Shown here: one piece after another, positions 57,265 through 64,000 of the stretch
Layout of the letters: every line of letters begins with the position of its first letter
Numbering within the stretch: position 1 is the stretch's first letter
NCBI RefSeq assembly: GCF_018409545.1
Contig: NZ_AP024563.1
Span: forward strand, 62,001 to 126,000
Direction: 5' to 3'
Origin: Allochromatium tepidum
GTDB lineage: Bacteria > Pseudomonadota > Gammaproteobacteria > Chromatiales > Chromatiaceae
DNA: 64,000 nt
Notes under the pieces: generated by a model
What the model was told of the DNA's origin: nothing
Seen by the model: only the letters and a program-made list of their open reading frames with translations
Databases searched by the model: none
Translations under genes and position numbers: made by a program

Positions 57265-58500
57265 ACAAAACTCACGTTGGGTTATATCCGGCCCCTGGAT
57301 CTGCGCGCCGCCCTCTCGGCCCAGAAGGAAGCGGAATTCCAGGGCAAGCGGCTCGGCGAGATCCTGCTCGAAAAACGTCTGATCCAGGAATATCAGCTCA
57401 TCGAGGTGCTGGCCGATCAGCTCGGGTTCCTCCACGAGGAACCCAGTTTTTCCACCATCGAGCGCGATCTCCTGTTCCAGGTCAATCCCAACTGGTGCAA
57501 ACGCTTTCAAGCGGTTACCATGCGCCGCGACGACGAAGGCGTCGTCTTCGCCTTTCGCAATCCGCTCGATGCCGCCGCCCGACAGGCCGCCGAAGGGGTC
57601 TTCGGCACTGTGGTCGCCGCGATCAGTACCAGGCGTGCCGTCGAGGACGCCATCAGGAACTACGAGGAAGGCCGCCAGAACGCCCCCAAGGTGCGGTGGA
57701 GGTCGACGAGGCCAGCGCAGCGAGCGTCATCGACGGCCTGATCGTCGATGCCCTGACGCTCGGCGCCAGCGACATCCATATCGAGCCGATGCGCCAGCAG
57801 ATCCGTGTGCGCATGCGCCAGGACGGCATCCTCATGCTGCGCAAGGAATTCGACCTCGCCATGGCGCCGGCCGTCAGTAGCCGGCTCAAGCTGCTGTGTC
57901 AGGCCGACATCACTGAGAAGCGCCGCCACCAGGGCGGCGGCTTCCGCTTCGAGGATGTGCAAAAGGGTCTGAAGACCGATGTCCGCGCCTCCTTCTATTC
58001 CACCATCTTCGGCGAGAAGATCGTACTGCGCCTGCTCAGCCTCAAGGACGAGCTGCTCGACATCAAGGAGGTCGGACTCTCGCCGCGCGTGCTCGAACGC
58101 TTCATCGAGGATGCCCTGGAGCTTCCGAGCGGGGTCATCCTGATCACAGGCCCCACGGGGTTCGGCAAGACCACGACGCTCTACGGCTGCGTCAACTATC
58201 TCAACGACATGGAGCGCAGCATCATCACGGCCGAGGATCCGGTCGAATACGTCATCGACGGCATCGCCCAGTGCAATCTCAACCCCAGGATCAACCTCAC
58301 CTTCGAGGAGACGCTGCGCCACATGGTCCGCCGGGATCCGGACGTCATCGTCCTCGGCGAGATCCGCGATCAGCACTCGGCCGAATCGGCCATCCAGGCG
58401 GCCCTGACCGGTCACAAGGTTCTGACGACCTTCCATACGGAAGACAGCATCGGCGGTCTGCTGCGGCTGATGAACATGCAGATCGAGACCTTCGGCCGGC
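57265..58500 (+). pseudogene. Type II/IV secretion ATPase (PilB/GspE family), broken
   Basis: First piece 57277-57700: the N-terminal MshEN-type domain (KRLGEILLEKRLIQEYQLIEVLADQ, then a second block with FGTVVAAISTRRAVEDAI). At about 57690, in a C run (GCCCCCAAGG), the frame shifts; the second piece continues with VIDGLIVDALTLGASDIHIEPM, ITGPTGFGKTTTLYG (Walker A with Phe instead of the usual Ser), ITAEDPVEYVIDGIAQ, DPDVIVLGEIRD (Walker B) and LTTFHTEDS. It ends abruptly after LRLMNMQIETF where LxSSxxxVxAQRLxR and the zinc tetracysteine should follow. The 5' end abuts the IS982 stub. Frameshift plus C-terminal loss make it non-functional. Confidence 0.85.
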
Positions 58501-58559
58501 CATCACCCACGACTTGCGAGACATCCGGCGTGCCTGCCCCATCCACCGACACCCCTAAG

Positions 58560-58920
58560 CCCAGCCAATCCAAGTCGATCAAGGAATTGATCGAAGAGTA
58601 GTTCCACCGACTCCCTGTTGAACGAGATCCTGGACAGCCTGCACACCGACATCGGCTATCGGCTGATGACCAAGCGGCAACTGCCGAAGGTCTATGCCCG
58701 GATCGCCCTTGATCATCATGCCGAACGCTTCGACGAGGGCGATCCGCTCCTGATCATCATCCGCCTGATGGATGTCCTCTGTCGTAAGCTCGGCGTGGGT
58801 CAAGCGGCCGATCCCGAGATCGAACTCGCGGCCACACCCGAGGCCCAGGTGCTGGGCCTCAAGGACATCAAGCTGGCCGAGCTGGAGCAAAAAACAGCAA
58901 CGCGCTGCTGTCGGCCTAGA
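58560..58920 (+). pseudogene. HDOD domain protein C-terminal stub
   Basis: A frame opening at about 58591 gives NEILDSLHTDIGYRLM, LPKVYARIALDHHAERFDEGDPLLIIIRLMDVLCRKLGVG and LGLKDIKLAELE, the C-terminal half of HDOD signalling proteins. Before it a TAG (58600-58602) interrupts KSIKELIEE-FHRL. After it a frame change in a run of A's would give the natural end …KNSNALLSA at 58920. With the truncated PilB before it, this looks like leftovers of a deletion event. Confidence 0.6.
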
Positions 58921-58922
58921 CG

Positions 58923-61268
58923 TCAGGGCGCGCGCGCCGCCCACAGCCGCAGACCGATCAGCACCGCGACGAAGAGTCCCAGCCCGCCGCCGATCCAGAG
59001 TCCGGCCGTGAGCGGGTCGCGTTCGAAGGTGGCGGTCTGATAGAAGACGGTCGCGGTCAGGAAGGCGATGCCCGTGGTCCAGGCGCCGACGAAGCCCGCC
59101 CAGGCTGCGCCCGACTCGCGCACGATGGCGCCGATGGTGGCCACACAGGGGAAATAGAGCAGCACGAACAGCAGATAGGCAAAGGCCCCGGCCTGCCCAT
59201 CGAAGCGCTCGGCCATGGCGCCGAAGGTGCCGGTCTGGACGCCCTGCTCGGCGGCGGCCGTCTCGCGGTCGCCGGCCTCACCGATGTCGAGTCCGAGCGG
59301 GTCGAGCAGACGTTCGCCGAGCCGGCCGAGATTCTCGCCGATCGAGCCGACCGCCGCGCCCAGTGCGTGCCACAGATCGAAGGGTTCGGGTTCCTCGATC
59401 GGATTCGACTCGGCGGCCAGACGACCATAGAGCGAATCGAGCGTGCCGACGATCACCTCCTTGGCCAGCACACCCGAGAAGATGCCGAGCACCGCCGGCC
59501 AGTTGTCCTCGCGAATCCCCATGGGCGCAAACAGCGGCGTGGCGGTCCGGCTGACCTCGGCCAGGATCGAATGCTCGCTGTCCCGGTTGCCCAGGCTGCC
59601 GTCACTACCGATGGTCGCCAGCAGGTTGAGCGCCAGCACCATGAGCACGATCACCTTACCGGCCTCGCGCAGAAAGAGCTTCACCCGGTCCCAGGTGCGC
59701 AGCAGCACGCCCTTGACGGTCGGCAGATGATAGGGCGGCAGTTCCATCAGCAGCCCCGAGCTGTCGCCCTTGAGCAGCGTATGCTTCATCGCCAGACCCG
59801 AGAGGATGGCCACCGCGATCCCGGTCAGATAGAGCACGAACACCAGATTCCGACCCGAGTGCGGAAAAAAGGCGGCGGCGAACAGCGCATAGACCGGCAG
59901 CCGCGCCCCGCAGGACATGAAGGGATTCATCAGAATCGTCAGCTTGCGTTCGCGCTCGCTCTCCAGGGTGCGTGTGGCCATCACCGCCGGCACGTTGCAG
60001 CCGAAGCCGACGATCAGCGGCACGAACGCCTTGCCCGGCAGCCCGATCGAGCGCATGAAGCGGTCCATGACGAAGGCCGCGCGCGCCATGTAGCCCGAGT
60101 CCTCCAGGATCGAGAGCACGATATAGAGACTGGCGATGATCGGGATGAAGGTGCCGACCACCTGGAGACCGCCGCCGATGCCCGTGGCCAGCACCAGGGT
60201 CAGCCGGTCGGGCGCGCCGACCCGGCCCAGCAGCTCGCCGAGCCCGTCGACGAACAGCGCCTGCCCGACCTGATCGAAGAAATCGATGAAGGCCCCGCCG
60301 ATGTTCATGGTGAACATGAACATCAGATAGATCATCAGCAGGAACAGCGGGATGCCGAATACCCGGCTGAGCACCACCTGATCGATGCGATCCGAGACCG
60401 TGCGCTCGACGCGCCGCTCCTCGCGCACCACGCGCCGGGCGAGTGCATGGGCATGGCCGAAACGGGTGTCGGCGATGTGAAGATCCGCATCCTCGCCCGT
60501 GCGTTCGGCGATCTGCCGGCGCAGTGACTCGGCGAGCTTCAGGGTCTCGGGACCGACGGCGTGTTCGGCGATGGGGTCGGACTCCAGCAGCTTGAGCGCC
60601 AGCCAGCGGGCGTTGGCGTGTCCGGCGTCTGTGTCGCCGTCCCCCGCGCCCGCGAGCCGGGGCAGTAGTTCCAGCACCGCCGCCTCGACGCATTCGCCAT
60701 GCGTGAGCGCCATGCCGGCCGGCTCGCGTCCCTCGGCCACGGCCAGCAGCCGTGCCTGCAACTCGGTCAGACCTTCCTTGCTGACCGCCACCAGCGGCAC
60801 CACCGGACAGCCGAGCGCCTCGGCCAGCGCCTCGGTATCGATCCGGATGCCGCGCTTGCGCGCGATGTCCATCATGTTGAGCGCGATCAGGACCGGCACG
60901 CCCATCTCCAGCAACTGCACCGTCAGATAGAGATGACGCTCCAGGTTGCCGGCATCGAGCACGTTGACGATGAGATCGGCCTCGCGCCCGAGCAGATAGT
61001 CGCGCGTGACCATCTCGTCGAGCGAGCCGGCATCGAGCGAATAGATACCGGGCAGATCGATCACCCGCACCTTGCGGCCGTCCAGTTCCAGCGAGCCTTC
61101 CTTGCGCTCGACCGTCACGCCCGGCCAGTTGCCCGTGGTCTGGCGGATGCCGGTCAGGGCGTTGAAGAGGGCCGACTTGCCGCAGTTGGGATTGCCGGCC
61201 AGGGCGAGCGTCAGTGGAGGGCATAGCTTGACGACGTTGGCGGCCGTGTCGTGATCGGTTCCTTTCAT
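58923..61268 (-). CDS. feoB: Ferrous iron transport protein B (FeoB)
   Basis: 781 residues. N-terminal G domain: G1 GNPNCGKSALFNAL, switch region TGNWPGVTVERKEG, G3 DLPGIYSL, G4 NMMDIA. A helical GDI-like spacer precedes the membrane part, with paired Gate motifs (GFGCNVPAVMATRTLES, MSCGARLPVYALFAAAFF) and a second core near PCVATIGAIVRE. The protein transports Fe2+ into the cell with NTP hydrolysis. The C-terminus is membrane-bound, without a FeoC-like cysteine tail. It overlaps feoA by four bases. Confidence 0.97.
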   Translation of the reverse strand: MKGTDHDTAANVVKLCPPLTLALAGNPNCGKSALFNALTGIRQTTGNWPGVTVERKEGSLELDGRKVRVIDLPGIYSLDAGSLDEMVTRDYLLGREADLIVNVLDAGNLERHLYLTVQLLEMGVPVLIALNMMDIARKRGIRIDTEALAEALGCPVVPLVAVSKEGLTELQARLLAVAEGREPAGMALTHGECVEAAVLELLPRLAGAGDGDTDAGHANARWLALKLLESDPIAEHAVGPETLKLAESLRRQIAERTGEDADLHIADTRFGHAHALARRVVREERRVERTVSDRIDQVVLSRVFGIPLFLLMIYLMFMFTMNIGGAFIDFFDQVGQALFVDGLGELLGRVGAPDRLTLVLATGIGGGLQVVGTFIPIIASLYIVLSILEDSGYMARAAFVMDRFMRSIGLPGKAFVPLIVGFGCNVPAVMATRTLESERERKLTILMNPFMSCGARLPVYALFAAAFFPHSGRNLVFVLYLTGIAVAILSGLAMKHTLLKGDSSGLLMELPPYHLPTVKGVLLRTWDRVKLFLREAGKVIVLMVLALNLLATIGSDGSLGNRDSEHSILAEVSRTATPLFAPMGIREDNWPAVLGIFSGVLAKEVIVGTLDSLYGRLAAESNPIEEPEPFDLWHALGAAVGSIGENLGRLGERLLDPLGLDIGEAGDRETAAAEQGVQTGTFGAMAERFDGQAGAFAYLLFVLLYFPCVATIGAIVRESGAAWAGFVGAWTTGIAFLTATVFYQTATFERDPLTAGLWIGGGLGLFVAVLIGLRLWAARAP

Positions 61269-61555
61269 GCCGCCTCGTCTCCCGATTGTGCCGGCATTGC
61301 GAACGCCGCTTGCTCGCCCTCAGGTGTCACCCAGAGTTTCTCGGCGATCCCGGTCCCGATGGCGATGCGCAGTTCACCACTGGCCAGCACCAGCCCCTTG
61401 CCGCGCCGCCGGACGATGCACAGCGGACTGCCCTGACGCAGTCCGAGCGCCAGCAGACGGCGCGTGAGCCGGCGTCCACCCCGGATCTCGGCGAGTCGCG
61501 CCGGGGTGTCGTCTGGAAGATCGGTGAGACGGAGCGGATCTGAGGACTGAGACAT
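61265..61555 (-). CDS. feoA: Ferrous iron transport protein A (FeoA)
   Basis: 96 residues from ATG 61555 (MSQSSDPLRLTDLPDDTPA). The SH3-like FeoA fold is seen in ARLAEIRGGRRLTRRLLALGLRQGSPLCIVRR and GKGLVLASGELRIAIGTGIAEKLWV. FeoA is a small cytoplasmic partner of FeoB. Overlap with feoB as ATGA implies coupled translation. No feoC is present. The 189 bases upstream (61556-61744) should contain the promoter; I saw no Fur box I would defend. Confidence 0.93.
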   Translation of the reverse strand: MSQSSDPLRLTDLPDDTPARLAEIRGGRRLTRRLLALGLRQGSPLCIVRRRGKGLVLASGELRIAIGTGIAEKLWVTPEGEQAAFAMPAQSGDEAA

Positions 61556-61744
61556 GGGTCGGTACGGCTCGGAGCGATCGGTCACGGCATTGAATGAGAA
61601 ACTGAAGCATAACCCGAACGCGAGCGACTCGCCCGATCGAATCGGCTGGATTTTCGGCCGGTACGGCACTCACGCGGCCTTGCCATGTCGTGCACGCCAG
61701 AGATCTCGGCTGGCTGGCCTATCGTCTGGCGCGACGCTCGAACC

Positions 61745-62389
61745 TCACTTGATCGGGATCGTCATGCCGTCCTGACCATGGCGCTTGAGCAGGGCACGCA
61801 CCTGCTCGGCCTCCGAGCGGTTGGCATAGCCGCCGGTTCGCACCCGATAGGCCGTCTTGCCGTTCTGCAGGGTGGCGGTCTGGATGCTGGTCGACAGACC
61901 GAGTTGGGCGAGTCGCTCCCTGAGCCGCTCGGCGTCCGCCGGACGGCTGAAGGAGGCGACCTGCACCACATAGGTTCCATTACTCGGCGTGGTCGGAGGC
62001 GGAAGCTGGTCCGACGCCGCCGGCTCGGCCGCTGGAGCCGGTTCGGACGCCGCCACGGAGTCGATGCCGATCTGCGGCGGTTGTGCCTGTGGCTGTGGTC
62101 GCGGTGCCGGCGGCGGCGGCGGCGGCCCCTTGCTGATGTCGACTTCGGTTTCTCTCAGGATTCGCTCATAGGTGAAGGTCGGCTGGGGCACGGGCTGGCC
62201 GGCGCGCGTCGTGCCGCCCCCGTCCTCGGGCGATTCACCCTTGGGCGCGAGAACCTGGGAGCCGACCACGCCCAGCGCCACGCCGCCGACCATCCAGCCG
62301 ATACAGGAACGGCTGGGCTTGCGCCGGATGGGCGGCGTCGATGGCGGGGAGGGCGGCGCGGGTTTGCCGCGATAATAGTCCTTGGGCAT
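61745..62389 (-). CDS. SPOR-domain cell-division/envelope protein (FtsN-like)
   Basis: 214 residues: a short basic cytoplasmic start, one membrane segment (about residues 28-47), a proline-rich periplasmic linker and a C-terminal SPOR domain (residues 138-214: YVVQVASFSRPADAERLRERL, KTAYRVRTGGYANRSEAEQV). SPOR domains bind denuded glycan strands at the septum. The protein is encoded immediately downstream of argS, a neighbourhood common in gammaproteobacteria for FtsN-like proteins. Identity as FtsN itself is likely but not proven. Confidence 0.88.
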   Translation of the reverse strand: MPKDYYRGKPAPPSPPSTPPIRRKPSRSCIGWMVGGVALGVVGSQVLAPKGESPEDGGGTTRAGQPVPQPTFTYERILRETEVDISKGPPPPPPAPRPQPQAQPPQIGIDSVAASEPAPAAEPAASDQLPPPTTPSNGTYVVQVASFSRPADAERLRERLAQLGLSTSIQTATLQNGKTAYRVRTGGYANRSEAEQVRALLKRHGQDGMTIPIK

Positions 62390-62390
62390 C

Positions 62391-64000
62391 TCACATGCTC
62401 TCCGGTGCCGAGACGCCGATCAGACCCAGTCCGTTGCGCAGTACCTGGCGTGTGGCCAGGATCAGCTTGATCCGGGCGTCGCGCAGATCGGCGTCCTCGA
62501 CCAGAAAGGGATGGGCGTTGTAATAGGTGTGCAGATCATTGGCCAGCTCGCGCAGATAGTGCGTGATCTGGTGCGGCTCGGCCTTGAGCGCGGCCTGCTC
62601 GACGGTCTCGGGGTAGCGGCTCAGGGTGCGCAGCAGATCCTGTTCGTGGGCCTCGGTGAGGCGTTCCAGGTTGTGCGTGCCCGCACTCGGTTCGATCACC
62701 AGTCCGCGTTCGGCGGCCTGACGCAGCACGGCACAGATGCGCGCATGGGCGTACTGGACATAGTAGACCGGGTTGTCGGAGGACTCGGACTTGGCCAGAT
62801 CCAGGTCGAAGTCCATGTGCTGCTCGCAGCGGCGCATCACGTAGAAGAAGCGCGCGGCGTCGCGTCCGACTTCCTGACGCAGCTCGCGCAGGGTCACGAA
62901 CTCGCCGGAGCGGGTCGACATCTGCGCCTTCTCGCCGCCGCGATAGAGGATGGCGAACTGCACCAGCAGCACGTCGAGCCTGTCGGCGTCGTCGCCGAGC
63001 GCCTGGAGCGCGGCCTTGATGCGCGGGATGTAGCCGTGATGGTCCGCGCCCCAGATGTCGATCACCCGGTCGAAGCCGCGTTCGAGCTTGTCCATGTGAT
63101 AGGCGATGTCGGAGGCGAAATAGGTGCTCTGACCGTTCTCGCGCACGACGACCCGATCCTTCTCGTCGCCGAAAGCGGTCGAGCGGAACCAGAGTGCGCC
63201 GTTCTGCTCGTAGACGTGCCCGGACTCGCGCAACCGCTCGATGGCGCGATTGACCGCGCCGCTCTCGGTCAGCGAGCGCTCCGAGTACCACTCCTGATAG
63301 GTCACGCCGAACTGGGCCAGATCCTCGCGGATGTCGTCGAGGATGGTGTTCAGGCCCAGTTCTAAGACATAGCGATAACGGTTGTCGCCCAAGAGCCGCT
63401 TGGCCGCCGCGATCAGGCCGTCGATATGGGCTTCCTTGTCGCCCGGCTGATCCTGCGGCTCGCCCTCGACCGGGGCGTCGGCGGGAAGCCCCGCGAACAC
63501 CTGCTCGGCCTCGACCCGGTAGGCATCGCCGTGCTCGCGGTGCAGTGTGGCGGCGATGTCCCAGACATAGTCGCCCTTGTAGCCGTTGCTCGGGAAACGC
63601 AGTTGCTCGCCGCACAGCTCCAGATAGCGCAGCCAGACCGAGGTGCCCAGGATGTCCATCTGGCGTCCGGCGTCGTTGACGTAGTACTCGCGATGCACGT
63701 CGAAGCCGACCGCTTCGAGCAGATCGGCGACCACGGCGCCATAGGCCGCCCCGCGACCGTGGCCGACATGGAGCGGCCCGGTCGGGTTGGCGGAGACGAA
63801 CTCGACCTGCACCCGTTGACCGGCACCGAGGCGGCTACGGCCATAGTCGGGACCGGCGTCGAGGATGCGCGGCACCAGGCTGCGATAGGCGTCCTCGGCG
63901 AGGAAGAAGTTGATGAATCCGGGGCCGGCGATCTCCACCCGCGCCACGAGCGGTGAGGCGGGCAGGGCGTCGACCAGGTGCTGGGCCAGATCGCGCGGCT
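62391..64000 (-). CDS. argS: Arginyl-tRNA synthetase (N-terminus outside window)
   Basis: The frame runs to the right-hand window edge, so the N-terminal 50 or so residues are missing. Class I motif HVGHGRG follows SANPTGPLH, and the ATP-binding loop equivalent to KMSKS is [25 protein letters not shown]-type and [29 protein letters not shown] segments and the C-terminal ALL-type anticodon domain ending [14 protein letters not shown] are present. One base separates its stop from the SPOR gene start, so the two form an operon. Confidence 0.97.
   Translation of the reverse strand, partial: PRDLAQHLVDALPASPLVARVEIAGPGFINFFLAEDAYRSLVPRILDAGPDYGRSRLGAGQRVQVEFVSANPTGPLHVGHGRGAAYGAVVADLLEAVGFDVHREYYVNDAGRQMDILGTSVWLRYLELCGEQLRFPSNGYKGDYVWDIAATLHREHGDAYRVEAEQVFAGLPADAPVEGEPQDQPGDKEAHIDGLIAAAKRLLGDNRYRYVLELGLNTILDDIREDLAQFGVTYQEWYSERSLTESGAVNRAIERLRESGHVYEQNGALWFRSTAFGDEKDRVVVRENGQSTYFASDIAYHMDKLERGFDRVIDIWGADHHGYIPRIKAALQALGDDADRLDVLLVQFAILYRGGEKAQMSTRSGEFVTLRELRQEVGRDAARFFYVMRRCEQHMDFDLDLAKSESSDNPVYYVQYAHARICAVLRQAAERGLVIEPSAGTHNLERLTEAHEQDLLRTLSRYPETVEQAALKAEPHQITHYLRELANDLHTYYNAHPFLVEDADLRDARIKLILATRQVLRNGLGLIGVSAPESM

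Noticed and set aside
61556-61744. Fur box upstream of feoA
   Set aside because: AATGAGAAACTGAAGCAT is only weakly palindromic and does not match the hexamer pattern well enough.

Overview
The window is high-GC chromosomal DNA of a gammaproteobacterium. Gene order and protein flavour (TtcA, RecBD, Chp/Pil chemosensory cluster, ArgS-SPOR, FeoAB, Hcp, several PAS/HAMP chemoreceptor-type genes) fit a member of the Chromatiales (purple sulfur bacteria), but no photosynthesis or sulfur-oxidation gene lies here, so that placement is inference. Two stretches recall Pseudomonas synteny: gshB next to pilG-pilH-pilI-pilJ-chpA, and tonB-algH-ruvX-pyrR-pyrB-pyrC' on the other side of gshB.

Layout. 1-6860: end of a YfcE-type phosphodiesterase, ttcA, a wrecked sensor kinase, a Uma2-type nuclease, and a moxR-DUF58-transglutaminase operon on the minus strand. 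7056-16522: mnmG, remains of a cation-efflux gene, a large PAS/HAMP chemoreceptor, a Sel1-type lipoprotein, a 5'-nucleotidase, a decayed oadB, and rpmG-rpmB. 16686-34327: a DUF423 membrane protein, rsmE, the type IV pilus chemosensory operon, gshB, an ApbE-like lipoprotein, tonB, algH, ruvX, pyrR (interrupted by a stop), pyrB and a dihydroorotase-like pyrC' lacking its metal-binding HxH. 34409-38429: an arylsulfotransferase, an FNR-like box, a hairpin-bounded ~380-bp element without coding capacity, and hcp. 38572-41733: a compact three-gene island (HEPN-like protein, KGGVGR-variant ParA-like ATPase, P-loop ATPase with a winged-helix-like tail), closed by a strong terminator. 41845-46756: RRM protein, rhlE, hemB-aroE-oxidoreductase, a cytochrome b561 stub. 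46787-52795: recB-recD. 52801-55240: an integron (integrase, presumptive attI, an Hsp20 gene cassette with a well-formed attC, and a second cassette). 55241-58920: IS66 insertion, IS982 stub, frameshifted pilB/gspE and an HDOD stub. 58923-64000: feoA-feoB, a SPOR-domain protein and argS (cut by the window edge).

The two most interesting regions are the three-gene ATPase/HEPN island, which looks like an uncharacterised (possibly defence-related) module, and the chromosomal integron whose first cassette encodes a small heat-shock protein and whose integrase sits five bases upstream of recB. A second theme is gene decay: at least seven genes are broken by in-frame stops, homopolymer-associated frameshifts or internal deletions. 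Either accessory genes are eroding in this genome or some of these are sequence errors; pyrR is the case where checking matters most.
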